In this document: piece by piece, positions 8,609-19,700 of the stretch
How positions within the stretch are numbered: position 1 is the stretch's first letter
How the letters are laid out: every line of letters starts with the position of its first letter
DNA from: Ignavibacteria bacterium UBA2360
GTDB taxonomy: Bacteria > Bacteroidota > Ignavibacteria > Tepidaquicellales > OLB5
Assembly: GCA_002344125.1 (NCBI GenBank)
Contig: DDTQ01000004.1
Span: 1 to 64,000 of the forward strand
Length of the DNA stretch: 64,000 bases
Direction: 5' to 3'
Translations under genes and position numbers: made by a program
The notes under the pieces: model-generated
What the model was told of the DNA's origin: nothing
What the model saw: the letters and a program-made list of their open reading frames with translations, nothing else
Database searches by the model: none

Positions 8609-11443
8609 ATGAGAAAATTTTTAATATTTTTTCTATGCCCTCTTTGTATATCTTTCTTTAGTTTCAATGACAACCCGGAAATAAAGTACAAACGAGTCAA
8701 TGAACGGATGATCTTAAGAGTCTCTGATGGCGCTAAGTATCAGCCCGGAATTATTAACATAAAATTCAAAAATTCCAACGATAAAGTTTCATTACTTTCA
8801 ACAGGCAATGAAAAAATAGATAATGCTGTTACACAATACAATGTCACTAAAATCTACAAACCATTTCCTCTTAAGTCAAATGTTAGCAAAAGACTTCCCG
8901 GGGATGAAGATCTCGATAAATTTGTAACTATTAAATATGATGGTAATATAGATCCAACTGATCTTTCAAACGAGATATTCAGCCAGAATAAAGATATTCT
9001 GGAATGGGCTGAACCGGAATTCATCTATGATGCTTTGTTCGTTCCTAATGATCCTATAATTAGTCAGCAGTACCATATTGGCAAAATAAACTGTTACCAG
9101 GCGTGGGATATTACGCAGGGTGATACAAATGTAATTATTGGTATAGTTGATAGCGGAAGTGACCTTGATCACCCGGATCTTGGTGCGAATATCAAATATA
9201 ATTACGCTGATCCTGAAGACGGAATTGATAATGACGGTAACGGTTATATAGATGACTTCAAAGGCTGGGATTTTTTCAATGGTGATAATGACCCCAATAT
9301 AATGGGCGGCAGCGATCATGGTTCACATGTATCCGGCTGTGCTTCACAGGTTGCTAACAATAATGTACATGGAGCAGGACCGGGTTTTAAATGTAAATTG
9401 AGAATCACTAAACATGCCCCTGATTATCCTGATAACAGTATCTATAATTCAAATGCTGGTATCATTTTTCTTTATCAAAACGGCGCTAAGGTAATCAATT
9501 GCAGCTTTGGCAGTGCAACTTACAGCGCTGCTACACAGAACATAATTAACAATGCATGGTCTGCCGGCGTAGTTATCTGCGCATCTGCCGGTAATGATGG
9601 TCTCAATACCCCTCGTTACCCCGGTTCATATGATAATGTTGTTAATGTGGCCGCTTCAAACTCGGGTGATGTTAAAGCCGGTTTTTCTAACTTCCATACC
9701 ACGGTAGATATTATAGCGCCGGGTGATAATATCCTGAGCACTCTCTATGATAATGGTTATGGTAATAACAGCGGAACTTCAATGTCCACTCCCGTAACTT
9801 CCGGGGTTGTTGGCCTGATCAGATCCAAATATCCGTCATGGACAAACGCACAGGTAGTTGACAGGTTGAAACTTGGTGTTGATAGTATCTATCACCTGAA
9901 TCCTTCATATGTTGGATTGTTAGGTACTGGCAGAGTTAATGCATTTAAATGTGTTACCGATCTTCCTATTGTTTCATTGATATCGAATGTGGCCGGTGAT
10001 TCACTTTATGGAAATAATGATAAAGTGTTTGATGTTAATGAAGAAATAACTTTCAGAATAACTTATAAGAATATATGGCAGGCTGGAAGCAATATTTCAT
10101 TACGGCTTTCAACTTCTGATCCAAATGTTGAGATAGTACAGGATTCTGTTTACGTTGGTAGCCTTGCTGCATATACCACATACACAACAGAGTTAACTAA
10201 CACTTTCAAAGTTAAGGCAAAGAATACATGCCCATTTGATAAGGTGGTAGCTTTCAATCTAAGGACCTCAAACAATGCTTATCATGACGGAAATGCTTCA
10301 ACATTCAGCGTAACGTTCAGGCAGGGATGGGCAACGCATACTATTAATAACCTGAAACTTTCTCTAACTAAAGATGGGGCTGTCGGTAAAAAAACCCAGG
10401 CTTACGGCAGCGGGCTAAACATTACCGGCTATACAGGACAGCAAATGCTGGAATCAGGTTTAATGATTGGCACAAGTAATACCAAAGTATCTGATGTTTC
10501 AAGGAGAGGCAATTCCCCCGCAAATGTTTCAGATACTGACTTCACAGCAATAAATGCTTATAACATACAGACACCCGGTATCATTTCTCATGAAGATGGT
10601 AAAGGATATTTTAATGATGACGGTGCCGGTTCTAACAAGATCGGGGTTACTGTAAGAGCAGAGAGTTTTGCATGGAATAGCGCGCCCGATGCTAACTATA
10701 TTATTCTGAAGTATACTATTAAAAATACCAGCGGTGCGAATATATCAAACCTGTTCGCAGGGATCTATATGTACTATACACCTACAGGTATTAACAGTAA
10801 TAATACAACTGCTCTTGATACTGCGAATAAGCTGGGTTATTCTTTTAATAACACTAATACAAACCCGTATCTTGGCGTAAGGCTGCTGACTGACCAGAAT
10901 GTAAATTATAAAGGTATTCTTGCTACAGAGGTTCTTACAGGATTCACAACCCAGGAAAAATGGGACGCTATGAGTGGTGGTATAGTTAATGGCGGTATCG
11001 GACCCGGTTTAAATTGCTTTGTCGTTTCTGCCGGTCCGGTTAGTATAAATAACAATGACTCAGTTGTTGTCGGGTTTGCTGTTGTAAAAGGAAATGATAA
11101 AGCGGACCTCGTGAATAACTCCAATACTGCGAAGAATAAATTCAGTACTATCGGTATTCAACAGATATCCGGCTCAGTTCCTGTGAAATATAGTCTGTAT
11201 CAAAATTATCCAAACCCGTTTAATCCTTCAACAACTATTAAGTTTGATATACCCAAAATGGATAATGTAAAGATCAGGGTATTTGATATTGTTGGCAGAG
11301 AAGTTTCTTCTTTCAGCCAGTTGCTTTCACCCGGTATATACAGCTATTCTTTTGATGGATCTAAACTTTCAAGCGGAGTATATTTCTATTCACTGGAAAG
11401 TTCCGGGTATAATGATGTTAAAAAAATGATGTTAATTAAATAG
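8609..11443 (+). CDS. Secreted subtilisin-like serine protease (S8) with T9SS sorting domain
   Basis: 944-residue exported protease. A hydrophobic signal segment fills the first ~18 residues, then comes a propeptide-like region. The S8 domain runs from about residue 150 to 450, with catalytic D181 (VDSGSD), H237 (DHGSHVSG) and S391 (GTSMSTP), plus the oxyanion Asn region SAGND. A long beta-rich region follows. The last ~80 residues are a type A T9SS sorting domain: YQNYPNPFNPSTTIKFDIP, VFDIVGREV, LSSGVYFYSLES and a KKMMLIK end. It is therefore expected to reach the cell surface or medium through the PorV-dependent T9SS route. Substrate unknown. Confidence 0.95.
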   Translation: MRKFLIFFLCPLCISFFSFNDNPEIKYKRVNERMILRVSDGAKYQPGIINIKFKNSNDKVSLLSTGNEKIDNAVTQYNVTKIYKPFPLKSNVSKRLPGDEDLDKFVTIKYDGNIDPTDLSNEIFSQNKDILEWAEPEFIYDALFVPNDPIISQQYHIGKINCYQAWDITQGDTNVIIGIVDSGSDLDHPDLGANIKYNYADPEDGIDNDGNGYIDDFKGWDFFNGDNDPNIMGGSDHGSHVSGCASQVANNNVHGAGPGFKCKLRITKHAPDYPDNSIYNSNAGIIFLYQNGAKVINCSFGSATYSAATQNIINNAWSAGVVICASAGNDGLNTPRYPGSYDNVVNVAASNSGDVKAGFSNFHTTVDIIAPGDNILSTLYDNGYGNNSGTSMSTPVTSGVVGLIRSKYPSWTNAQVVDRLKLGVDSIYHLNPSYVGLLGTGRVNAFKCVTDLPIVSLISNVAGDSLYGNNDKVFDVNEEITFRITYKNIWQAGSNISLRLSTSDPNVEIVQDSVYVGSLAAYTTYTTELTNTFKVKAKNTCPFDKVVAFNLRTSNNAYHDGNASTFSVTFRQGWATHTINNLKLSLTKDGAVGKKTQAYGSGLNITGYTGQQMLESGLMIGTSNTKVSDVSRRGNSPANVSDTDFTAINAYNIQTPGIISHEDGKGYFNDDGAGSNKIGVTVRAESFAWNSAPDANYIILKYTIKNTSGANISNLFAGIYMYYTPTGINSNNTTALDTANKLGYSFNNTNTNPYLGVRLLTDQNVNYKGILATEVLTGFTTQEKWDAMSGGIVNGGIGPGLNCFVVSAGPVSINNNDSVVVGFAVVKGNDKADLVNNSNTAKNKFSTIGIQQISGSVPVKYSLYQNYPNPFNPSTTIKFDIPKMDNVKIRVFDIVGREVSSFSQLLSPGIYSYSFDGSKLSSGVYFYSLESSGYNDVKKMMLIK

Positions 11444-11555
11444 TTACATATATTTTAGTTGTAGATTGCAAAATATACTTGAAATATATTAATTATCTGT
11501 TATATTGTAATAAAATTTAAGGATATTCTTAAATAACTTAACGAAAGGGAATAAA

Positions 11556-13391
11556 ATGATTAAAAAGATTTCCGTGGCATTTCTGTTCTTGGTGGCAGTT
11601 GGTCTGTTGATGAACTTTACATTCAGGAATAACAACGATAGGAAAACCGCAGTATATCCTAATGTTGTTATCTCCGGTTCAGAAACACCGGTTGTTCACA
11701 GTACAGCTCCGGTAATAAGAACAACAAATGATTTGAACCCGATTTATTTTTCGGATTCAGTTATGAGTTATGTTGATGTAAGGACAGGTCCTGAAACGAT
11801 CTATGACTTACAGTCAAACGGTGTTCCGCAGCAAATTTGGCAGGATCCAAACACACCTTCAAATATACACTGTGTTTACACTGTTAATTTAACAACGGGA
11901 TGGCCCGCAGCTGATAGAAGAGTGTATTATTGCTTCAGTTCAGATTACGGCGCTACCTGGAATGATTTAGGTGCTAATCCTCCGACAGGAAGCAATGGTT
12001 TTGGCTTCTGCAGCGGATTATCAAATGGATCTGCTATCATTGGCGGTCACACAGATTTTGGAAGTGCCCCTGTAAGACTTCAGGTATTCGCTGATGTTGC
12101 TCCGGGTGCAGGTACTTTCACTCAGCTTGATCCGGGTCAAAACATAATTGGCGGTTTACAGACTATCTGGGGCAGAATTCAGCCTACCTCAAGTGTAACA
12201 AATGCTACAAAGTTTGTTGTAATGGGTTCAGTTAACTCAACAGCTTTGGATACAGTTACTGCTTATAACCGTGGATTAAGTGTTGAAACTCCTTCATATT
12301 CTGGCTGGGTAAAAGATATGAACATTGGCAATGCTGAAGTTTACAGCTTCTCAAGAGGCAGTGACGGCAGGATTGGTCTGGCTTACGTTGCTAACGATAA
12401 CGTTGTATTGTCAAATTCAGGAAAAGCATATTACATGTATTCAACAGATGATGGCGTTACATGGTCAACACCTGTGCAAGTTTGGGAACCAACACCATAT
12501 TTAGATGGTATCTATGGCGTAATGAGAGGTATTACTTTAACATATGTTGGTACAACACCTAAAGTTGCTTTTGAATTAGTTGGTCTTACAGCTACCGGTT
12601 ACTATCCAAGCGGAAAAGCAGGTATCGGATTCTGGTCACCTGACGTAAACGGCGGTGTTGGCTTCGAGACCCAGTTCGATTCAACATGGAGCAACAATGG
12701 TAACGGCGGCGCAACAGACGTTATGGCTTCAATAACAAGACCTTCTATCGCAAGATCACAGGACGGTCAATTGTTAATGATGGCTTTCGGCGTATCAAGA
12801 GCTGATACAGATGCAATTGGTTCACATTACTATGATGTATACTTAACAACCTCAACAAATGGCGGTGCAAACTGGAAATTCCCTCCAACAAGACTGACAA
12901 ACAATTCAGGTCCGTTAAGAGATAACAGGTTCGCTAACTTATCACCTACAAATGATGTAACAGGCGGATTCTATTATGCAAATATTGTTTACCAGTCAGA
13001 TTCTGTGGCAGGCAGCGTTACACAAACACCTCCTGCAGCTGAATCATTGGCAAAACAGAGATTCATTAGAGTTCAGTTTGATCCTACAACAATCGGTATC
13101 AATACAATCAGCAATCAGATACCTTCAAGGTTCAATTTAGAGCAGAATTATCCGAATCCGTTCAACCCGGTTACAAAGATCAGGTTCTCGGTTCCTAAAT
13201 CTGCAAATGTTACACTTGAAGTATTTGACGTGACAGGAAAATTAATAGCTACATTAGCTAAGAATGAAGCTGTTACTGCTGGATTGAAAGAAGTAGAATT
13301 TAACGCATCAAGCTTACCAAGCGGCGTTTATTTCTATTCACTGAAATCAGGTGACTATTCTGAAACTAAAAAAATGGTTCTTGTAAAATAA
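11556..13391 (+). CDS. Secreted Asp-box (sialidase-like beta-propeller) protein with T9SS sorting domain
   Basis: 611 residues with an N-terminal signal segment. Three Asp-box (BNR) motifs S-x-D/N-x-G-x-T/N-W are at residues 129-135, 296-303 and 433-440, spaced as in beta-propeller repeats, which suggests a six-bladed sialidase-like fold. No FRIP motif or arginine triad was recognised, so glycosidase activity is doubtful. The C-terminus carries a T9SS type A domain (LEQNYPNPFNPVTKIRFSVP through LPSGVYFYSLKSGDYSETKKMVLVK region). Its use of TCA, ACA and GTT codons is even and it has a short leader with AAAGGGAATAAA before the ATG. It ends just before a strong terminator. Possibly an abundant surface or adhesion protein. 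Confidence 0.85.
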   Translation: MIKKISVAFLFLVAVGLLMNFTFRNNNDRKTAVYPNVVISGSETPVVHSTAPVIRTTNDLNPIYFSDSVMSYVDVRTGPETIYDLQSNGVPQQIWQDPNTPSNIHCVYTVNLTTGWPAADRRVYYCFSSDYGATWNDLGANPPTGSNGFGFCSGLSNGSAIIGGHTDFGSAPVRLQVFADVAPGAGTFTQLDPGQNIIGGLQTIWGRIQPTSSVTNATKFVVMGSVNSTALDTVTAYNRGLSVETPSYSGWVKDMNIGNAEVYSFSRGSDGRIGLAYVANDNVVLSNSGKAYYMYSTDDGVTWSTPVQVWEPTPYLDGIYGVMRGITLTYVGTTPKVAFELVGLTATGYYPSGKAGIGFWSPDVNGGVGFETQFDSTWSNNGNGGATDVMASITRPSIARSQDGQLLMMAFGVSRADTDAIGSHYYDVYLTTSTNGGANWKFPPTRLTNNSGPLRDNRFANLSPTNDVTGGFYYANIVYQSDSVAGSVTQTPPAAESLAKQRFIRVQFDPTTIGINTISNQIPSRFNLEQNYPNPFNPVTKIRFSVPKSANVTLEVFDVTGKLIATLAKNEAVTAGLKEVEFNASSLPSGVYFYSLKSGDYSETKKMVLVK

Positions 13392-13414
13392 TTTGTAATT
13401 ACCATGAATTAAAA

Positions 13415-13444
13415 GGGGCATATAGAATATATGCCCCTTTTTTT
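13415..13444 (+). terminator. Rho-independent terminator after the Asp-box protein gene
   Basis: Nine-base-pair stem GGGGCATAT / ATATGCCCC with a 5-base loop, followed by seven T residues. Lies 23 nt after the stop codon. Confidence 0.9.
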
Positions 13445-13830
13445 ATTAATTCCGCTATTTAAAAGTCAATGCTTTAATTTTAGTAAATTAATAATTTCTT
13501 AATTTATACTTGACTTCATTTTTTAATTATATTATATTTATTTCGAAAATATTAAAATAAATACAAAAACGCCGTTTAGAATTTCGGGGGATTCAATGCT
13601 GAGTTTGGCGTTGTTTGCATTTCATGTTGTAAATAGCGGAAGTATTTTAGTATTAGGTAGTAATATGTAAACTTCAATGTAGCGAAACTTTTTGCCGGAG
13701 GTATTTATGTATTTGTTCAATCGGTAAAGGGTTATTAAACGTAAAGAAGAATTATAGTAAAATAATATTTCACAAAAGGGTTCGGGAAAATTGATCCCGG
13801 AAACTTTCAAACAAATCGGAGGTAATATAA
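13445..13830 (+). promoter_or_regulatory. Long 5' region of the TonB receptor gene
   Basis: About 385 bases with no gene over 60 codons. The first ~115 bases are very AT-rich and likely hold the promoter, though no exact TTG-N20-TAnnTTTG was found. The rest is less AT-rich and contains a tiny ORF with a strong ribosome binding site at 13697-13727. The TonB receptor's own site, GGAGGTAATATAA, is just before 13831. No cobalamin-riboswitch signature was recognised. The length suggests a regulated leader. Confidence 0.4.
13707..13727 (+). CDS. Possible six-residue leader peptide (MYLFNR)
   Basis: An ATG preceded at 5-nt spacing by a perfect GGAGG (13697-13701) opens a six-codon reading frame ending in TAA, about 100 nt upstream of the TonB receptor start. 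In a genome where many genes lack a strong Shine-Dalgarno, such a good one before a tiny ORF is notable. It could be a leader peptide coupling translation to expression, or it could be chance. Confidence 0.3.
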   Translation: MYLFNR

Positions 13831-16773
13831 ATGAGGCTATTTAACCATTTCTTTTTAGCCCTTCTTTTAATTTTCACAGTTGCCACAGTTGACCTCATAT
13901 CTCAGACTACCGGAAAGATCTCCGGCGTAGTGAGAGATGATAAAGGTGAACTTCTTATCGGCGCCAGGGTCGAAGTTGAGGGTACTCAATTGCGAAGCGG
14001 TACTGATGAGAACGGTCAGTATGCTATATTGAACGTTCCTGTAGGCACATATTCTGTTAAGGTTACTTATGTAGGATATGATGCCCAGGTTCAAAACAAT
14101 ATCGGCGTAAGTGTCGGTATAACTTCTACTGTTGATTTTACATTGTCATCAGGAACCGGAGTTACAATTGATACACTTCAAATTATTGCAAAAAGGAAGA
14201 CACTTGATAACAGCGGAAAGATCATTAATAAAGAATTTATTGATAATACCGGTATCAGGGGCATCGAAAATATCGTCGCAAAGACAAGCGGCGTTGTTCA
14301 GGATGAAAAAGGACAGAACATCAATATCAGGGGCGGAAGAACCGGTGAAACCCAGATAATCATTGATGGTGTCGTAACAAATAATCCACTGGATAGAACC
14401 TCAACTGCTAACGTATCGAATGGTGCGCTGCAGGAGTTAGCGGTTTTAACAGGCGGTTTCAGCGCGGAATACGGTAACGTACTAAGCGGTGTGATCAATG
14501 TAACAACCAGGTCAGCTCAGGAGAACTATACCGGATCAATTGATATTGTTACGGATGTGATCGCCGGTGATCATATTGGTACGAAGTCACAGGGCTATAA
14601 TATTTACAGCGTAAGCATAGGCGGACCTGTTATTCCAACCAAAAAATTAAGTAAATACTGGTCAATATTCGGAAGTTACGAGAAAACCTATAACCTGGTT
14701 GATCAACCGGTTACTACAAGTGTAGCTGAATTGTGGGCAGATGACGGTATCCTTCCTAACTTCTCAAGAGCAGGTCAGTCATACACAGGTAAAACAATAA
14801 TCAGCATCAGCGAAATGACCAAAGGTAAAGTCAGCATGACTTTAACCGGCGGGTTCTTTGGTAATGAAGAGACATCAAGGCTTTGGACAGGCTCATTCGG
14901 TAAGTTCAATTCTTACCATAATCCGCTTGTGAAAGATGATAATAAACAGGGCTATTTAAAAATTAACCAGTCATTTGGCTCAAAGACATTTTATGACCTG
15001 CAGGCTTCATACCTGCAATCAACATATAAAAGAGGCGATGGTATCTTCTTTGTTGATGAGTTAATTCCTAGCTTGCCCGGAAAAGACGGTTACATGTATC
15101 CTTCTATATTAGCATACGGTGATACCAATACTGTACCCGGAATCTCCAGTATGGGAGGAACAGTAAATTCATCTGCTAATTTCAGGGTGTTCAGAGCACC
15201 GGGAACTGTAAGCGGACAGTATGACAAACAGAAAACACAGGCTTTATCTTTTAACCTGAATTTCACACATCAGTTGTTAACAAAGAAATTTGGTAATCAT
15301 GAATTGAAATTCGGCGGTGAGTTCAAACAGTTTAAGGTTAGAAACTATTCAGCTAATGTAATTGGCTTTGGTTCGCTTCCTAACCCCAATAAGTATGGAT
15401 CGGGTAATGTTGTAAACTATCCGGTAATAGACGAAAATGGTGCTAATTCAAACTTCATGAGTGCTTATGGATACGATGTTTATGGCAATGAAGTCGAAGA
15501 AGATTATATCGTAAACGGATTGAATGTTACCGAAGCTCCCAAAAAACCAAGGATTGGTGGTTTCTACTTACTTGATAAAATGGAGTTTGATTACTTCAAT
15601 ACAAATCTTGGTATCAGGATAGACTATATGGATCCTAACACATTAGTCCCAATTTCATATGAAAACCTGAAAGGCGCTGATGGTGTATTAAATGAAGCTG
15701 ATTATACAACTGTTGAAAAAACAATCGAAATCAGCCCAAGACTTGGTTTCTCATTCCCTATTACTGATAAAACGGTGTTCCACGCTCAGTATGGTAAATT
15801 CATTCAGCTTCCTGCATTGGAAAACCTGTATGAAAACCAGAGAGTTATAAGAGATCTGGCTGATGGTGGCGTAGGTTATTTTACAGTGTTCAATAACCCG
15901 TTATTAAAACCCGAAAGAACAACGGCTTATGAGCTTGGAATAAAGCACACAGCCGGTGATTACGTTACTGTAGGTCTTACCGCTTTCTACAAAGAAACAT
16001 CAGATCTTATCCAGGCCAGAAATATTAAAGCACAGGATAATTCTTATAGTTTCGCGTTGTATGATAACGGTGACTTTGGTATAGTAAGAGGTTTGGATTT
16101 CAGTCTTGACCTGAGAAGAATTAACCGTTTAAGAGCATCAATTTCTTATAGTTTATCATTTGCATCAGGAACCGGATCGGATATCAATAGCCAGAGCAAT
16201 ATTGCTTACAACGGCGATGAACAGCCCAAGATTCCAAGCGCATTAGATTACGATCAGAGACACACCGGTTCAGTTGAGCTCGACTACAGATGGGGCACAT
16301 CTGATGTACCCAAAGGCTTCTGGGGCGGAGTATTTTCAAGGTTAGGTTTCAACGCTTTATTCAGCTTTAACAGCGGAAGGCCATATACACCTTCATTGAA
16401 TTCGTACGACGTCCTTCAGGTAGTTACATCACCGGGTGGAAATACTCCTGTAGCTCCATTAAATTCAGCATATTCACCTTGGAACATGAGACTTGATCTC
16501 AAGATAGATAAGTCATTCAAGATATTTGATAAATTGAGTGCAAACTTGTACATTCTTGCAATCAATGTTCTTGATCAGGAATTAATAAACGATGTATTCC
16601 CAACTTCAGGAGAAGCCGGATATACAGGCTTTCTTGATAGCTTCACCGGCAAACAATGGGCAAATTCAGTTGGTCAAGCAGCAGTTGATCTTTATAATAT
16701 CAGATCACATGCAATTAATAACTACGGTCCTCCAAGGCAGGTAAGGCTCGGATTCAGATTATTCTTTAATTAA
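13831..16773 (+). CDS. TonB-dependent outer-membrane receptor with carboxypeptidase-like regulatory domain
   Basis: 980 residues. Signal peptide about 1-25; residues about 28-115 form the CarboxypepD_reg-like domain (GKISGVVRDDKGELLIGARVEV, VPVGTYSVKVTYVGY); the plug domain follows (NIVAKTSGVVQDEKGQNINIRGGRTGETQIIIDG, AEYGNVLSGVINVTTR). The remainder is an outer-membrane beta-barrel ending in a terminal aromatic residue (RLGFRLFFN). It likely imports or binds an organic ligand, or assists surface export, powered by TonB. It is followed by a secreted protein 20 nt downstream and a PorV-like barrel, an arrangement that suggests one functional unit. Ligand unknown. Confidence 0.92.
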   Translation: MRLFNHFFLALLLIFTVATVDLISQTTGKISGVVRDDKGELLIGARVEVEGTQLRSGTDENGQYAILNVPVGTYSVKVTYVGYDAQVQNNIGVSVGITSTVDFTLSSGTGVTIDTLQIIAKRKTLDNSGKIINKEFIDNTGIRGIENIVAKTSGVVQDEKGQNINIRGGRTGETQIIIDGVVTNNPLDRTSTANVSNGALQELAVLTGGFSAEYGNVLSGVINVTTRSAQENYTGSIDIVTDVIAGDHIGTKSQGYNIYSVSIGGPVIPTKKLSKYWSIFGSYEKTYNLVDQPVTTSVAELWADDGILPNFSRAGQSYTGKTIISISEMTKGKVSMTLTGGFFGNEETSRLWTGSFGKFNSYHNPLVKDDNKQGYLKINQSFGSKTFYDLQASYLQSTYKRGDGIFFVDELIPSLPGKDGYMYPSILAYGDTNTVPGISSMGGTVNSSANFRVFRAPGTVSGQYDKQKTQALSFNLNFTHQLLTKKFGNHELKFGGEFKQFKVRNYSANVIGFGSLPNPNKYGSGNVVNYPVIDENGANSNFMSAYGYDVYGNEVEEDYIVNGLNVTEAPKKPRIGGFYLLDKMEFDYFNTNLGIRIDYMDPNTLVPISYENLKGADGVLNEADYTTVEKTIEISPRLGFSFPITDKTVFHAQYGKFIQLPALENLYENQRVIRDLADGGVGYFTVFNNPLLKPERTTAYELGIKHTAGDYVTVGLTAFYKETSDLIQARNIKAQDNSYSFALYDNGDFGIVRGLDFSLDLRRINRLRASISYSLSFASGTGSDINSQSNIAYNGDEQPKIPSALDYDQRHTGSVELDYRWGTSDVPKGFWGGVFSRLGFNALFSFNSGRPYTPSLNSYDVLQVVTSPGGNTPVAPLNSAYSPWNMRLDLKIDKSFKIFDKLSANLYILAINVLDQELINDVFPTSGEAGYTGFLDSFTGKQWANSVGQAAVDLYNIRSHAINNYGPPRQVRLGFRLFFN

Positions 16774-16793
16774 CTATCGGAGTGTTAATAAAT

Positions 16794-19700
16794 ATGAAAA
16801 AAGTAAATTTAAAATTAATGTTGATATTGCTCATTGGGCTGATTTTTCTGGCTCCGGTGAACGATCTTTTTGCCAAAGAAAGGAAAGGGTACTCTCCCGT
16901 AAGAATGAATGCGGGAGTTACGAATAACTTTCTTCAGGTGAATAATATAAATGCCGTTTTCAGAAGCGATGGTTATTTTAACTATGATAAGATCAACTTT
17001 CTGAATGGCGAAGCAGGAATGATCTGGCCGGTATCGGCCGGTTCAAGGCAAACAGCTATCTTTACAACCGGTATCTATATCGGAGCTAAAGTAAATGGCG
17101 AGCTTAGGCTTGCTGCTTCAATGTTTAATACACATTTTTCACCCGGTAATATTCCGGTCGTTGGGCAGGTTCCGGGATCTTCTGTTTGCGCTGATCCCAG
17201 AATAAGGAACTACCAGGTTAATTTAAATGATCCTTCTTTGGTTAACGGCGGTACAAGAGTTAAAAACGCCGGCGGAAGAGATTACACCATAGTTTACGAT
17301 TCATGGGCTAGCTGGCCGATTGATCTGGGTGCGCCGTATGTTGAAGTGAACGGTATCCCCGGTTATCAGCCTGAATTTGATGGTGACAGACCCGGAATCG
17401 GTAACAGCTCAGCTCGTCCAGACGAAATTATCTGGTGCGTATTCATGGATTATACAAATTGTACCAATAATCAGCACGTGGCTGAAATATCACTGCCCGG
17501 CGGAACACTGCCGATGGGTGTAGAAGTACAACAGACATCCTTTGCATTTCTTGCTCCGGGTTTAACAAATATGTATTTTGTTAAATGGAAAATTATTAAC
17601 AAAAGCAATGATACTTGGGATAGTACTTTTACAGCGATTGCCTGCGATCCAGATCTTGGTGATGCCGGTGATGACGCCGTGGGCTGCGATTCTTTACAAA
17701 ATATTGCATACTGCTATAACCAGGATAACGTTGACGTAATTTATGGCGCAGCGCCGCCAGCTGTGGGCTTTAAATATTTGCAGAGCCCAATCGTTTTCAC
17801 TGGTGATCCTAACGATACTGCTCATTTACCATACGGTAATCTGGTAGGTTATAAATCTGTTGGTTTATCCTTGTTTACAACATTTGCAAATAGCGGTAAT
17901 GAATGTTTTGGTGACCCCGACCAGGCAATAAATGCTTGGAATTTTATGAGATATGGTGAAGGCTGTGCTAATCCGTTGATAAACTATACAACGGGCGGAC
18001 CTTCTAACTATAAATATAACGGTGATGTATGCACAACTCCTCCTCAAGGCTGGTATGATAGTCTTCCCGGAGATAAAAGGTTCTTACAGGTAAGCGGTCC
18101 TTTTGTAATGAACTCGCAGGACACGCAGATAATTGTTATTGGCGCCTTTATTGAAAGAGGTGCAAGTAATTATCAGAGCGTTTGCGCATTACTTGAATCC
18201 GGTGACAGAGTACAGAAATTCTATAGCTCCAACTTCGCTGCTACACCATTACCTCCTGCTCCGCAGGTTAATGTTGTTGCAAACGGCGATGGAAAGATCA
18301 CACTCTATTGGGGGTCAAGGTCAGAAGCCTATAATGTGTATGACTCACTGGGTCAGACTGGTTCATGGGTTTTCCAGGGCTATAACCTGTACCAGATAAA
18401 ACCCGGTACTTCCGGTGATAATCTCGAAGATAGGGTGCTTCTGGGTGTTTATGACAGAATTGATGGAATTAAAATTGTAAATGATACGGTAAGAGTCGCA
18501 CAGCCAAACGGTACCACACAGGATATCTATCAGCCTGTCGCTTTTGGTAATGATAATGGAGTTAGAAGGCTTGTTACTTTAACTGCAAATCAGTTCCCAT
18601 CAGGCGTTAACAACTTCTTCATCAACGGTACTTCTTACAGATTTGCGGTAACTGCTTATGGTGTAAACCTGAATGCAGGTAAACCTTTCAAAGTCCTTGA
18701 AAATCCTGTATCATCACAGATCATCAATGTAGTACCAAATGCTCCAATGATTGGAACTAACTTTATTAACCGTTCTCTTGATACTATTCCTATTGATAGG
18801 CCGGACAGGGTTTTTGCGGCCGTAGTTGTTGATCCTGCGAAAGTCTTGACGGCTCAATACAGGATGGTATGGACAAGCAACACAACATGGAAAGTTGTAA
18901 GGATCCAGAATGCCCAGACAGATACAATTCTTGGCAACATGAATTCCAGATCATTTAATGATAATGATGCTTATGTTGCTGACGGACTTTTGTTCAAAGT
19001 TGATACAATTGCTAAAGCGCTTTACGGCGTTATCAAAGATCCGGGTCCCGGAACCCAATCAGTTAACCGCGGCTGGAATTATACCGGAGGTAACCTGAAC
19101 TTGGCCGGTGCAGATACAGCTGCTTTACGGACATTATTTACAACCAATTATTTACCGCCCCAGAGTTTATCAATGGGTCTATCGTGGCCTAATGGTATTA
19201 CTTCATACAGGGCTAACTATAACACAAGAATTGATACCAATTTCTTGAGTGTTTCAGCATTGAAAAATGTGAAGATCACTTTCGGAACAACCCAAAAAGC
19301 ATATAGGTACAGGGGAATAGTTACCAACTCACCATACCAGGATTATGTTGATGTTCCGTTTAAAGTAGAAATAGATGATCCATTGGATACAAACTCATCA
19401 GTTCCAAGACAGCTGAATATTGCATTCTATGACGGTGACTCAAGCGGTACATGGAATCCAAATACTTCAGGCAGTGGTGGAGCTGAATTTGTTTATATTA
19501 TGTATTCAACATACGATCCAAATCCAAATACATTCTATACAACAAAGAATCTCAGCTTCCTGGCTCAATTCAGGGCAATGGATATAATGTATGTTTGGCA
19601 GCCAAGGCTTCTAAATAACGGTCCTGCATTCAGCAACGGTGATGTTCTTGAGATCATTCCTTACACAAGATTGCAGTATCAGCAGTCACCGGGCACTGTT

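Noticed and set aside
13622..13810. 62-codon minus-strand ORF in the TonB receptor leader
   Set aside because: No family resemblance, low-complexity composition, and it lies antisense to a probable regulated leader with its own ribosome-binding sites.
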